A stretch of DNA of 36,308 nucleotides from JBMYZL01 sp965661765 (GCA_965661765.1 CBFIFE010000024.1:1-36308); one strand, 5' to 3'. Numbered from the stretch's first letter, positions 23,338 to 32,675 are shown. Notes: generated from the letters alone by a model not told the origin. Numbers and translations: made by a program.

Positions 23338-26300
23338 ATGAAATGCGTCGTCATCGGAGAGGCAGGCATCGCCATGCATGTGGTCCATGCGCTGACCTTG
23401 GCCGACCAAGAAATTCTGGGCGTGGTCGCTGGCTCGGCGGGATTTGAAGCCCACCTCGAAGCCCATTTCTCGTCCATCCCACACATCGGCCCTGGGCATG
23501 CCGATTGGGCCACATGGGTGTTGGAGCTCGGGCCTTTTGATTTGTTCATCAGCGCATTGAATCTGAAAAAGATTCCTGAGGCAGTGATTCAACGTGCTGC
23601 GGTCGCGGCGATCAACTTTCACGACGCGCTGTTGCCCCGACATGCAGGGCTCTTCGCCCCGCAAATGGCCATCGCGGTGGGGGACATGAAAATCGGTGTG
23701 ACTTGGCACAAACTCACTTCGGATTGGGACACAGGCGATGTGTTGATGCAATCCTCTTGCGACTTGTCGGTGGAAGCGACCGCTGCTGAAGCCCAAATTC
23801 AGTTGCTTGAACTGGGGCGATCCACCTTCGATGCATTGCTGCCGAAGCTGCTCGCTGGAGAGGTGGAGGGGCGCCAGCAAGACCTCCAAGAACGATCGTA
23901 TGTGAGGTTGACGAGTCGACCCGGTTTTGCCATGTTCGTTCAGCCCCGCCTATCCGTGGCGGAATTGCACAACTGGGTGCGCAGCACCCAAGGGGACCCT
24001 GATCGTGGGGTGTCGAGCTGGGGTTGTGTGCGTGTGCTGGCCGGCGAAGTGTGGTATGAAGTGCTGGCTGTCGATCGCGCGCAAGAAGACCTTCGCACGA
24101 GCATCCGATCGGTGCGACGCTGCAGCGATGGCCACATGTTGCCGGGTTTGCCCGATGATGCCCCGATAGCCTCCCTTTCGGAAACACAAATGCGAGCCTT
24201 TGCTGCGTGGATGGAGAGCGGATACCGCCTGAAGTTTGCGATGGACCGGCAGGCCATCCGGTTCGGTCGCCCGGTCGAGCTGCGGGTTGCCTCACCTGTT
24301 CGCAGGACAGGGCTCACTTGGCAGGAGGCCATTTGTGATGTGTTGATGGCCGCCGCAAGGGCGGGCCAAGATCGCGTGCATTTCGACGTTGAACGACCCG
24401 CAAGCGAATCCTTGTCAGATCTGCAAGTGCCGCATCCGCATGCACTGCTTCGGCGACGGATGTCGTTCGCGGTTGGGTGGGCAGCTGGACATTCCCTTTC
24501 GGACATTTTCGGCATCATCGATCAACAGGTTTTGAAATGGGTGACTGGTTTGCCCTTCCCCAAAGTGGCCTGGACGCCGGAGACGGAAAAGGCACCCTGG
24601 ACCTTGATCCCAGAAGACGAGCTTCATTGGACGGTCGTCAGGCCGGCGGATCCAGCCTTGAAGGATTCAGATTTGCGCCAGTTGTGGACCAAGTGGGCGA
24701 AAGCACCCGCAACGAATTGGCCGGACTTGCCGCGCCTCACAGATCCGGAGGTCCACCAGCTTGAGGAATGGGAAACCGGCATGCAGACAGCGGAAGCCGA
24801 AGATTTTGTGGTCACTTTTTGGCGTCGGGCACGGGAGCAGCCGGAAGCCCCGGCGGTGGAGTTGCCTTCGGGCGAGGTCTGGACTTGCGGGATGCTGGCC
24901 GATCGTGTGGCGTGGAACCTTCTGGCCTGGCAGAAGCAGGGCTTGGAGATTCAATCAGGCCAAACCTCGATGCTGGCCCTTCCCCGCAGCCCGGAATTGC
25001 TCGTGGCGCAACTGAGCATCCTCACGTGCGGCGGCGTCTTTGCGTCCGTTCATGAAAAGGAGTCGCCCGAGCGGCTCGCCGCCATGATTTCGGTCTCCGA
25101 ATCCTTGTGGGGATGGCGACCGGGCGGCGGGGAGGACGGCTTCTGGCACGCGCCTGCCCCACTGCCCGATGAGGTCCCCCACGATGTGGTGTGGCCGGCG
25201 GTGGTGGAGCCGCCGGGTTTGGCCTGCATCCTCTTCACCAGCGGCACCACAGGCCCGCCGAAAGCCGTCGAAGTCACCCGGAGGGGCCTTTCCAATCACC
25301 TGGATTTCATCGTGCAACGGGCGAAATACGGCGTCGGTCAAAGGGCTTTGATCACGGCTTCGCCCGGATTTGATGGCATCCTCGAGGAGAAGTTTGCGTC
25401 CTTGATCAGCGGCGCCATCGCTGTGTTTCCCACGCCCGAGGCCATGCGTTCCATGGCGGCTTTCGGCGCCGAAGTCGATGAACGGGCGATTTCAATGCTC
25501 TGCACCAATACGTTGTTGTGGTCGGAATGGGTCCGCTCATCGGCCTTTGCACTGCCGTTGTCGGTGCGGTCGGTCAATGTGGGCGGAGACCGGTTGGACC
25601 CAACGGTGTTGGAAAAGTGGTGGACGCATGTGAAGGCGGCGAACTTGGATGTGACCTTCCTCAACGGGTATGGTCCCACGGAAGCATCGGTGACCTGCAC
25701 CACCCACCTCGTGAGCGAGGAGAAGTCCATCCGGCCGGAAGGCGTGCCCATTGGCCGCCCCGAATGGAATGTGGAGATTCGGCTCGTCGATGAAAACCAC
25801 CACCGCGTCCTGCCCGGACACAAGGGCCAAATCTTGGTTGCCGGCCGCGGATTGGCCCGTGGCTACCGGAACAATCCCCAGCAAACCGCCGCGAAATTCA
25901 TCACGCTCGACAAACGGAAGTGGTACGCCACGGGGGATTTTGGACGTTGGGACGAAGACGGCGAGTTGTTGTTTCTCGGCCGAATGGACCAGCAGGTGAA
26001 GTACCGCGGGCATCGCCTCGAGATCTTGGAGGTGGAGGCGGCGTTGATGAAATTGCCATCCGTGAGCTTCGCTTTTGCGCATTTCCTTCCCCGCCAGGGA
26101 GGAGGCCTGGACCAATTGGTCGCGTTCCTTCACCCCATGGGACACGTGGAGGACAGTTCAGATTGGTTGAAGGGATTGCGGGACGAAGTGGGAAGGCACC
26201 TGCCCACTTTCTTGCAGCCATCGCACCATGTTTTTCTCCCAGATGTCCCCAAAACCAGCAGTGGCAAGCCCGACCGTTCAGCCCTCGCTGCGCTCGCCCA

Positions 26301-27393
26301 GCAGGAGGCACGCCCAGCGGCGCAGGCCCATGAAAAAACAGGCTCAGATCGGGCCCTTGAAATCGTGGCCAATGTGCTCGGCCGCTCTTCAGCGGACCTC
26401 GACCTCGAGGCTTCTTTTCGCGACCATGGGGGAGACTCCTTGGCGGCGATGCTCGCCCAGCAGGCGCTCGAAGAAGACATGGGCAGGCAACTGCCCCTCG
26501 GCGGCTTGCATGGCGACCGACCGCTCCAATCGCTCTGGTCATTTTTGAACGTCGAAGATTCCGCTACCGCCAGTTCGGTCACCGTGGTCTCGCAACCCAA
26601 CCAGCCCATCGCGGATGCGCCGTGGTGGGTGGCGACCCACAACTTGTTTGGCTATCCATGCCTGCAAAACCTCTGGCCGCTCCTCGAGGATGACCTCCCG
26701 ATTTGCACGCTGCGTTTCGGCCACGCGCAAAAAGCTTGGTTGGACCGCCATCCCGAGGCCGATTTGTCAGCTTACGCCGCGCTTTTTGTCCAGGACATCC
26801 TCAAGGCGACGGGTGGCCGGCCGATGGTTTTGGCGGGCTCATCTTTTGGGGCCTGGTTTGCCTGGCACCTCGCCGAGGCGTTGAAGGCCGCAGGAGGCAA
26901 TGTGTTGGGCGTGGTGATGACCGAACCGATGTTTGCCGGAAAGAACGCGGCAATGGGGCTGGCTGCACACATGAAAGACCAAACCCAACTCGCCCGCCAC
27001 CCCCGGCGCCACCACATTCGTCTCCGTCTCCGGCATTTGCAACTCCGCATCCTTCGCGCCCCCTCCCGCCTTCGTCATGGGCGACCTCCCTTGGTGCCCT
27101 GGGAACGCGAAGATCCGCTGCCATGGAACAACGACCACCCACACCACAAATTGCTCGCTCCGCTGCTCGTGCGCCAGGTCCAACCCTCACAGCCGACCGA
27201 TGCGCTGTTGTTTGTGCGGGTGGGGTGGCGGCGTGGGTTTCGGTTCTGGCGATTGCTCGTCAAATCACCGGGGCGGCTGTCCATCGTGCCCTTGCCAGAA
27301 CGGGAGCATCACGGTTTTTTGTACGCGCGGCATGCAGAGCACATGACCCTGTTCATTCGAAGGTTTTTTCGCCTCCGTCGAAGCAAGCCATAG
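23338..27393 (+). CDS. Single-module NRPS: formyltransferase, adenylation, carrier, thioesterase (F-A-T-TE)
   Basis: 1351 residues, one frame. (a) ~1-300: formyltransferase of the Met-tRNA formyltransferase type with the Asn-His-Asp set N93, H95 (INFHDALLPRHAG) and D131 (DWDTGD). (b) ~300-490: a linker ending like a condensation-to-adenylation junction, but no HHxxxDG condensation motif. (c) ~490-985: adenylation domain with TSGTTGPPK (634-642), FD at 678-679, NGYGPTE (776-782), YATGD (863-867) and Lys 977. (d) ~1003-1070: carrier domain, Ser 1034 in HGGDSL. (e) ~1090-1345: thioesterase with GSSFG (Ser 1169) and a likely catalytic His near 1325. Asp 679 implies an alpha-amino acid substrate. 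The simplest product is an N-formyl amino acid or its ester/amide; identity unknown. No other NRPS or MbtH gene is in the window. Confidence 0.9.
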   Translation: MKCVVIGEAGIAMHVVHALTLADQEILGVVAGSAGFEAHLEAHFSSIPHIGPGHADWATWVLELGPFDLFISALNLKKIPEAVIQRAAVAAINFHDALLPRHAGLFAPQMAIAVGDMKIGVTWHKLTSDWDTGDVLMQSSCDLSVEATAAEAQIQLLELGRSTFDALLPKLLAGEVEGRQQDLQERSYVRLTSRPGFAMFVQPRLSVAELHNWVRSTQGDPDRGVSSWGCVRVLAGEVWYEVLAVDRAQEDLRTSIRSVRRCSDGHMLPGLPDDAPIASLSETQMRAFAAWMESGYRLKFAMDRQAIRFGRPVELRVASPVRRTGLTWQEAICDVLMAAARAGQDRVHFDVERPASESLSDLQVPHPHALLRRRMSFAVGWAAGHSLSDIFGIIDQQVLKWVTGLPFPKVAWTPETEKAPWTLIPEDELHWTVVRPADPALKDSDLRQLWTKWAKAPATNWPDLPRLTDPEVHQLEEWETGMQTAEAEDFVVTFWRRAREQPEAPAVELPSGEVWTCGMLADRVAWNLLAWQKQGLEIQSGQTSMLALPRSPELLVAQLSILTCGGVFASVHEKESPERLAAMISVSESLWGWRPGGGEDGFWHAPAPLPDEVPHDVVWPAVVEPPGLACILFTSGTTGPPKAVEVTRRGLSNHLDFIVQRAKYGVGQRALITASPGFDGILEEKFASLISGAIAVFPTPEAMRSMAAFGAEVDERAISMLCTNTLLWSEWVRSSAFALPLSVRSVNVGGDRLDPTVLEKWWTHVKAANLDVTFLNGYGPTEASVTCTTHLVSEEKSIRPEGVPIGRPEWNVEIRLVDENHHRVLPGHKGQILVAGRGLARGYRNNPQQTAAKFITLDKRKWYATGDFGRWDEDGELLFLGRMDQQVKYRGHRLEILEVEAALMKLPSVSFAFAHFLPRQGGGLDQLVAFLHPMGHVEDSSDWLKGLRDEVGRHLPTFLQPSHHVFLPDVPKTSSGKPDRSALAALAQQEARPAAQAHEKTGSDRALEIVANVLGRSSADLDLEASFRDHGGDSLAAMLAQQALEEDMGRQLPLGGLHGDRPLQSLWSFLNVEDSATASSVTVVSQPNQPIADAPWWVATHNLFGYPCLQNLWPLLEDDLPICTLRFGHAQKAWLDRHPEADLSAYAALFVQDILKATGGRPMVLAGSSFGAWFAWHLAEALKAAGGNVLGVVMTEPMFAGKNAAMGLAAHMKDQTQLARHPRRHHIRLRLRHLQLRILRAPSRLRHGRPPLVPWEREDPLPWNNDHPHHKLLAPLLVRQVQPSQPTDALLFVRVGWRRGFRFWRLLVKSPGRLSIVPLPEREHHGFLYARHAEHMTLFIRRFFRLRRSKP

Positions 27394-27432
27394 GGCCTCG
27401 CCTTGGCCCCTTCTTCTTTATCTTCGTTGCTC

Positions 27433-28299
27433 ATGGCTTCAGGATTTTTTGCCCTCTTGGATGACATCGCCCTGTTGATGGACGACGTGGCGATGATGAG
27501 CAAGGTGGCGACGAAAAAGACGGCCGGCATCCTCGGGGACGACCTGGCCGTGAACGCTGAAAAGGCGGTGGGGTTCCGTGCGTCTCGGGAATTGCCTGTG
27601 CTGTGGTCCATCACAAAGGGGTCTTTCCTCAACAAGTTGATCATTGTGCCGATTGCACTCTTGCTGAATGCCTTTGCACCGTGGGTCATTGAGCCCGTTT
27701 TGATTGCAGGAGGGGCTTACCTCGCTTTTGAGGGCGTGGAAAAGATTTGGCATCACCTCTCGGGCCATGCCCAAACCCAGGCCCGCGACCACCTCAACGC
27801 CCTCCCTCAACCGCCCGAAGATCCCTCGTCGGTGGAGCGGGAGAAGGTCCGTTCGGCCATCACCGTGGATTTCATTCTCTCTGTCGAGATTGTCATCATC
27901 GCCCTGGGCACGGTCACTGCGGCGGCCTTGCCGGTTCAGGTCTTGACCGTTTCGGTTGTGGCGGTGCTGGCCACCATCGGGGTCTATGGGCTGGTGGCTT
28001 TGATTGTGCGGATGGACGATGCGGGTTTGGCCTTGATGAAACGCAAAAACAAGCCCATTCAAGGACTCGGCCGGCTGCTGGTCCGTTCATTGCCTGTGCT
28101 GATCAAAATCATCGGGGCGATCGGCACTGCGGCGCTGATTCTCGTGGCCGGGGGCATTTTCGTCCACCACATTCCCGCGTTGCACGAGCTGCTGCATGTT
28201 TGGCCTTCTTGGCTGGCAGAGACCGCCTCGGGCCTGGTCGCAGGCACTCTGGTTTTCGCGGTGGTTTCCGCTGCCAAATCCTTGAAACCTGTCGCATGA
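27433..28299 (+). CDS. DUF808 (YedI-like) inner-membrane protein
   Basis: 288 residues from the ATG at 27433 (TTG 27403 would add ten). The N-terminus MASGFFALLDDIALLMDDVA, the ATKKTAGILGDDLAVNAEKAVGF segment, SRELPVLWSITKGSFLNKLI and GGAYLAFEGVEKIWH are characteristic of the DUF808/YedI family, whose function is not known. Six or so membrane helices (near 70-90, 95-110, 150-170, 175-195, 225-245, 260-280). It starts 39 bases after the NRPS stop on the same strand and its stop overlaps the next gene's start (ATGA), so it is likely cotranscribed with the SWIM gene. Confidence 0.85.
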   Translation: MASGFFALLDDIALLMDDVAMMSKVATKKTAGILGDDLAVNAEKAVGFRASRELPVLWSITKGSFLNKLIIVPIALLLNAFAPWVIEPVLIAGGAYLAFEGVEKIWHHLSGHAQTQARDHLNALPQPPEDPSSVEREKVRSAITVDFILSVEIVIIALGTVTAAALPVQVLTVSVVAVLATIGVYGLVALIVRMDDAGLALMKRKNKPIQGLGRLLVRSLPVLIKIIGAIGTAALILVAGGIFVHHIPALHELLHVWPSWLAETASGLVAGTLVFAVVSAAKSLKPVA

Positions 28300-30068
28300 A
28301 GATTCCATTGATTGCTTTTGAGGAGCATTTGGGGGATGACGCGCTCGAATGGGCGTTCAATCACCTGGAGAAGAGCAAGTTGAAAACCTTGCAACCTGTC
28401 GATGTGGCGGGGGATGATGCCCTTTGGGCCGCTGAGGTCACGGATGGCCGGGGTCGGGGCGCTGCCAAATCCATCACCCTCCAAATCTCCGCCGGCCACC
28501 TCCTGTCGGCGACGTGTTCCTGCAACACCCCGCGGGACCCGATTTGCCGCCACGCGGCCTTGGCCTTGATGGCCCTGGCCGCCCGAGCGGCAGGCACCCC
28601 CGTCGCAGGGGATGGCCCCGCGGCGACGGCAAGCTCGCCCAAGCGCAAACCGGCCACCCCGAGACGCAAGGCCCGCACCTGGAGCATCGAAACGGCCATT
28701 GAAGACATGGGGGAGGAGGAGTTGCGCGCGTTGGTCCGGATTTGGTCTGCAAGCGAGTCCAGAATGTCCACCGCCATTTTGCTCAGCCATGGCCACAAGG
28801 ACCCCAAGGAGTCCAAGGCGAAATACGGCAAGGCTTTGAAGGCAGTTCTCGCCAGTGCATCAGGCCGCGGCAAGAACCTGCCAGTGGCGATTCAGAAGGA
28901 AATCGCGCGGATTTTTGACGGGTTCTTGGACGCTGTGGATCGTCACTTCGAGGCCGATCGGTTCCGCACGGGCTGCCTGCAGCTCGTGGCCATCGTCGAA
29001 GAGTTGATCCGCATGTCCATTCGGATGGGCCACGTCTCGTCCGTTGCCACAGCGACCCCATGGCAACGGGCCTTGGCGCTCACCGCCCGTGCGGCGGGCG
29101 TGCCTTCGGAGGCCAGCGAAAGAAAGGAGGTCGTGAAGGCTTGGCACAAACTCGCTGATGTCAAGGCGGTGGGGGAAGGGCGTGGGTTGCGGAATGTTTT
29201 GGCAGCGGCCGCCGTCTTGGCCTCCTCGAGGGCGGAACAGGCCGAGCGCATTCGCCACCTCAAGCCCGGCAGCGACGACGACCTGCTGATCAGCGGCTTC
29301 CTGGATCATTTGGAAGGCAACACTTCGCGGGCTGCGCAGCAGTGGCGGCGAATCGAAGACCTCGAATGCATGGATGCTTTGACGCCACATTTTTTCTTTC
29401 GAGGAGAACATGACGAAGCCCAGAAGTGGGCCGAGCGCATGGTGGCGCAGGCGGATCCTGGCGACTACCTGGGGGTTCAAGACCTCCTTGAAGGTTGGCA
29501 AAGGCTGTTGACAATCGCCCAAGCCAAGCCTGAGCCCGACCTCACCCTGGCCGATGCGGCACATGCTGCCCTCCTGGTGTATGATGCGGACAATCGAAAG
29601 GCGCATTTTGAGGCTGTGGTTGAGCGCACGAGCATTGCAGAGCGCATTGCACTGGGCAGGCGGCTGCGGGAATTTGGGCAGTATTCGAATTTGGAATCTC
29701 TGCAGGAGATGTTGGTCGTGCTGGCCCAACTCGGGTGTGCGTCCGAAATGGTGGACATGGCGTTCCGCGTGGTGTCGAAGGGCCTCATCTCCATCGTCCA
29801 GTTGTTTCCCATCTCCGAAATCGTTCGCGGCCCCATGGCGAACATGTGGACGGAATTCATCGAGATGGAGGCTGTTCGCATTGTGGAGCGTGGCTACCCC
29901 GGCTATCAGGAGGAGCGAAGGCTCGTGGCGTGCATGCAAGAGATGAAAGACCAACTCGACCCCCTTGCCTACAACCGCTTTCGAAAGGAGGTGCTGCGCA
30001 GCGCGCACAGCCGTTACATGATCGAGCGCATCGTGGAAAACGCCGAAGAATCCCTCGGCCTCATTTGA
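28296..30068 (+). CDS. SWIM zinc-finger protein
   Basis: 590 residues from the ATG at 28296, which overlaps the DUF808 stop. The SWIM zinc ligands are C74-x-C76-x7-C84-x-H86 (CSCNTPRDPICRHAALAL). The part before is a short alpha/beta region (WAAEVTDGRGRGAAKSITLQI). After a Pro/Lys/Arg-rich linker (~105-130), the rest is all-helical with repeated ~35-residue units and probably forms a TPR-like scaffold (for example DDLLISGFLDHLEGNTSRAAQQW). SWIM fingers bind DNA or protein; bacterial SWIM proteins often accompany Swi2/Snf2 helicases or MoxR/VWA systems, but none is adjacent here. Specific role unknown. Confidence 0.8.
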   Translation: MKIPLIAFEEHLGDDALEWAFNHLEKSKLKTLQPVDVAGDDALWAAEVTDGRGRGAAKSITLQISAGHLLSATCSCNTPRDPICRHAALALMALAARAAGTPVAGDGPAATASSPKRKPATPRRKARTWSIETAIEDMGEEELRALVRIWSASESRMSTAILLSHGHKDPKESKAKYGKALKAVLASASGRGKNLPVAIQKEIARIFDGFLDAVDRHFEADRFRTGCLQLVAIVEELIRMSIRMGHVSSVATATPWQRALALTARAAGVPSEASERKEVVKAWHKLADVKAVGEGRGLRNVLAAAAVLASSRAEQAERIRHLKPGSDDDLLISGFLDHLEGNTSRAAQQWRRIEDLECMDALTPHFFFRGEHDEAQKWAERMVAQADPGDYLGVQDLLEGWQRLLTIAQAKPEPDLTLADAAHAALLVYDADNRKAHFEAVVERTSIAERIALGRRLREFGQYSNLESLQEMLVVLAQLGCASEMVDMAFRVVSKGLISIVQLFPISEIVRGPMANMWTEFIEMEAVRIVERGYPGYQEERRLVACMQEMKDQLDPLAYNRFRKEVLRSAHSRYMIERIVENAEESLGLI

Positions 30069-30102
30069 CGGGCGCCCGCCACCACCCCGCCCGGGTGATC
30101 CT

Positions 30103-31023
30103 TCAATGCGACCAGCCGTATCGCTTCCGCATCACCGGCCCAAACAAATTGCGCCCAGGCTGGTGAACGCTTCCTGTCGTCTGGCCACAGCGGGTCGCGG
30201 GTCGAGGCTGTTGCAGGTCCAAACACAACATCACCGACCAAGGCCGGTAGCTGCCGGCCATCCAATCAAAGGAACTCATGCGCCCCGTTGACGATGTGGC
30301 GTTCAATCCGAAGGCGCGCGTGGCCACCATCACCCGCAAATGCCGGCCGCTCCACATTCGAACGCCGAGCCCTGCTGCGATGTCCAACCCCACCCGCGTC
30401 TGCGGGAGCACGGAATGTCCAACAAAAGTGCTGTCAACCCCTCGAACGGACGGGTCGAAGTCCTGATGCAAGCTCAAGCCCGTCCGCACGTCGACATAGA
30501 GGTCACGTGAAATGGCGATCGCTTTCGAGGCGTGCACCTCAAGGCGGAGATTGAACGCTTGCCCGGACTGGACCACCGTGTCGGGCAGCAACACGCCGAG
30601 GCTGTCTTCGCTGAAGCCCAGGAATTCCTCACTCACGGCCTGGTTTGCAAAGCGCAACAGCCACCCCGTCCGGTCCACCAACCCATCCTTCGGCCGCACC
30701 GTCCACCGCCCGACCCCCAAAGCCATGGCCGCTTGTCCGCGGCACGCCCATTCCCCATGATAGACCGTATCCGGTTCGTTCAAGAGCCCATCGGAGCTCA
30801 GTCCAGCGCGCACCCAAGTCTCTTCGAACGCCCTGTCCGCCGCCGCCAGCCCCGATGTGCCGGCCATCACCGTCCAACCCTTCGCACCTTGGCGCCGTCC
30901 GCTTCGATCGAAGTAGTCGTAGTCGATGCGGATGTCGTCCCGGATTTGGCCTGAAGCGGGCAACCCCATGCCCACCAAAAGGAGCCCCACCCCGAACCTC
31001 CACCAGCGGCAGTGCAGTTCCAT
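30103..31023 (-). CDS. Secreted/outer-membrane-associated protein, unknown function
   Basis: 306 residues from the ATG at 31023, with GATAAGA just upstream as a weak ribosome-binding site. A signal peptide is clear (GVGLLLVGMGLPASGQ). The remainder alternates short beta-strands with turns (IRIDYDYFDRSGRRQGAKGW, VGLDIAAGLGVRMW, HLRVMVATRAFGL), which fits a small outer-membrane barrel; the C-terminal ~35 residues (PRPATRCGQTTGSVHQPGRN...) are Pro/Gly/Arg-rich and atypical. I do not recognise a family. It follows the KMO stop by 9 bases on the same strand, so it is probably in its operon. Confidence 0.65.
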   Translation of the reverse strand: MELHCRWWRFGVGLLLVGMGLPASGQIRDDIRIDYDYFDRSGRRQGAKGWTVMAGTSGLAAADRAFEETWVRAGLSSDGLLNEPDTVYHGEWACRGQAAMALGVGRWTVRPKDGLVDRTGWLLRFANQAVSEEFLGFSEDSLGVLLPDTVVQSGQAFNLRLEVHASKAIAISRDLYVDVRTGLSLHQDFDPSVRGVDSTFVGHSVLPQTRVGLDIAAGLGVRMWSGRHLRVMVATRAFGLNATSSTGRMSSFDWMAGSYRPWSVMLCLDLQQPRPATRCGQTTGSVHQPGRNLFGPVMRKRYGWSH

Positions 31024-31032
31024 TCTTATCAA

Positions 31033-32418
31033 TTAAAAATCAGAGGATTCCAACATCCTCATGGCCTCCGCAGCCACAACTTCGCTGTCCCAAACCTCGC
31101 TGATGTCTGGTCGGTCCATCACCCGGGCCATGATTTCGTCTTGACGTTTGCCAGCCGCGAGCGCCTCGTGGTACGGCGTGTGGCTGAAGGTGACCTGGCT
31201 GTAGAGGGGCAACCAGCGGCCTGGGAAGCGTTTGGCCAAGCCTGCCTCAATCCGCTTCTGCAACAAAAACCGCTCATCCCCCGTCTTGTCGCGCATCTCG
31301 ATGTAGTTGCGCAGGGCCAATTCCAAAATCGCATCGCCCGCCGGTTTCCGCATCGTCGTGTACGCGGCGAGCATGGCTGCCCAATCCTCGCCATGGGCCG
31401 TCATCAATTCGTCCAACACCGAACAATCTTCCATTCCGCTGTTCATCCCCTGCCCATAAAACGGCACAATGGCATGCGCAGCATCCCCCATCAGGGCCAC
31501 CCGACCGCCGATGTTCCAAGGCGCGCAGCGGGTCATCACCAGCGACGACGTGGGGTGCCGCAACCAATCTGCGTCAAAATTGGGCAGGAGCGGCATCACA
31601 TCCGGAAAATGCTTCTCGAAATAGGACCGCGCCGCCGCGGGATCCTCGATGGCATCGAGTTGTTCATAAGGCGCGAAAAGCGTGCAGGTGAATGTCTTGT
31701 CGGGGTTGGGCAGGGCCATGAGCATGAATTGGCCTCGGGGCCAAATGTGCAAGCAATCCTCCCGCATCCGAAATCCGCCATCGGCCCCAGGACGCATCTC
31801 CACCTCGCGGTACCCATGCCCCAAATACCGCTGCTCGAAGTCGAACCGGTCCATCCGCATCATCCGGTCACGAATGGCACTGAATGCCCCATCGGTTCCG
31901 AACACCCGATCCGCCAAGACATCGTGTCGGCCGCCCTGAGCATCTTCAAACTGCAGAGGCACCGGCGCATCCCCGCGCCGCAAATCGGCGTCCACACAGC
32001 GCATCCCGAAGTGAACCTTGACCTGATCGTGCCCTTCGGCCGCCTCGACCAACAGCTTGTTGAGGTTCGCTCGTGAAATGGAGTATATGCACTGTGGATC
32101 TCCGGGGAAAACCCCAGCTGCGCCCGCCAACCCGTAGGGCTGAAACGTCAAATCTCCATCCACAGCGTGCATCAATCGGCCTTCGATGGGCATGGCGATT
32201 TCTCTCACGGCATCGGCGATGCCGGCACGCTCGAGGGCGCGCCAACCGCGGTCACTCAGCGCCAAGTTGATGGACCGACCACCGACCACGCCACCCTTCC
32301 GGGGGTCAGGTCGCCGCTCATAGATGTCCACATTGCACCCGCGCCGCGCCAGCATCAGCGCCCAGAGGCTCCCCACCAATCCCGCTCCGACCACCACCAT
32401 GTTTTCGTTGCTTGCCAT
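31033..32418 (-). CDS. kmo: Kynurenine 3-monooxygenase
   Basis: 461 residues from the ATG at 32418; a GTG at 32454 would add 12. The FAD Rossmann motif VVVGAGLVGSLWALMLARRG is at ~8-27, then IYERRPDPR and the family-specific GRSINLALSDRGWRAL. The second FAD motif GDAAHAIVPFYGQGMNSGMED follows near 300, then the helical C-terminal region (RNYIEMRDKT). The enzyme hydroxylates L-kynurenine to 3-hydroxykynurenine with NADPH and O2 in tryptophan degradation or de novo NAD synthesis. No other kynurenine pathway gene is in the window. The region upstream of the start holds the TGACTA repeat array instead of an obvious promoter. Confidence 0.93.
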   Translation of the reverse strand: MASNENMVVVGAGLVGSLWALMLARRGCNVDIYERRPDPRKGGVVGGRSINLALSDRGWRALERAGIADAVREIAMPIEGRLMHAVDGDLTFQPYGLAGAAGVFPGDPQCIYSISRANLNKLLVEAAEGHDQVKVHFGMRCVDADLRRGDAPVPLQFEDAQGGRHDVLADRVFGTDGAFSAIRDRMMRMDRFDFEQRYLGHGYREVEMRPGADGGFRMREDCLHIWPRGQFMLMALPNPDKTFTCTLFAPYEQLDAIEDPAAARSYFEKHFPDVMPLLPNFDADWLRHPTSSLVMTRCAPWNIGGRVALMGDAAHAIVPFYGQGMNSGMEDCSVLDELMTAHGEDWAAMLAAYTTMRKPAGDAILELALRNYIEMRDKTGDERFLLQKRIEAGLAKRFPGRWLPLYSQVTFSHTPYHEALAAGKRQDEIMARVMDRPDISEVWDSEVVAAEAMRMLESSDF

Positions 32419-32488
32419 GACCGGCAATTTCGCACGCACTGGGCCATGCGGCACGTTCTTATGCGACGATTAATGAACGCCCGAAAGT

Positions 32489-32567
32489 GAACGAAGGAAC
32501 CGAGGAACTAGGGAGACTAGGGTGACTAAGGTGACTAGGGTGACTAAGGTGACTAGGGAACGAAGAA
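32489..32567. repeat. Intergenic TGACTA(G/A)GG tandem array, left arm of an inverted repeat
   Basis: Units of about 9 bases (GTGACTAGG / GTGACTAAG) repeat five times between GAACGAAGGAACCGAGGAAC and GGGAACGAAG. The outer words (GGAACTAGGGAGACTAGGG) are the reverse complement of words in the right arm (32594-32675), so the pair could fold or arise by inverted duplication. It lies between the metB-like gene and kmo. A related array lies at 36071-36130. Confidence 0.7.
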
Positions 32568-32593
32568 TGGTCAATTCAACGGCGATTTGTCCG

Positions 32594-32675
32594 CCTCGTT
32601 CCTTGGTTCCCTGGTCTCCCTAGTTCCTTGGTTCCCCTGGTCCTCCCTGGTTCCTTGGTTCCTTGGTCTCTCCTA
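32594..32675. repeat. Intergenic simple repeat, right arm (CCTTGGTTCC type)
   Basis: CCTCGTTCCTTGGTTCCCTGG..., with repeated TTCCTTGG and TCCCTAG words, the approximate reverse complement of the left arm. It runs into the stop codon (TAG) of the metB-like gene. Could act as a long imperfect hairpin after that gene. Confidence 0.65.

Noticed and set aside
26990..27100. Frameshift in the Arg/His-rich stretch of the NRPS thioesterase
   Set aside because: Basic stretches are common in the lid region of NRPS thioesterases, and the frame continues into a plausible thioesterase end (EHHGFL near residue 1325); other frames read worse.
27747..28295. Long N-terminal extension of the SWIM gene
   Set aside because: It overlaps the DUF808 gene in another frame; the ATG at 28296 overlapping the DUF808 stop is a better start.
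32489..32675. CRISPR array
   Set aside because: Units are only ~9 bases with no unique spacers and no cas genes nearby.
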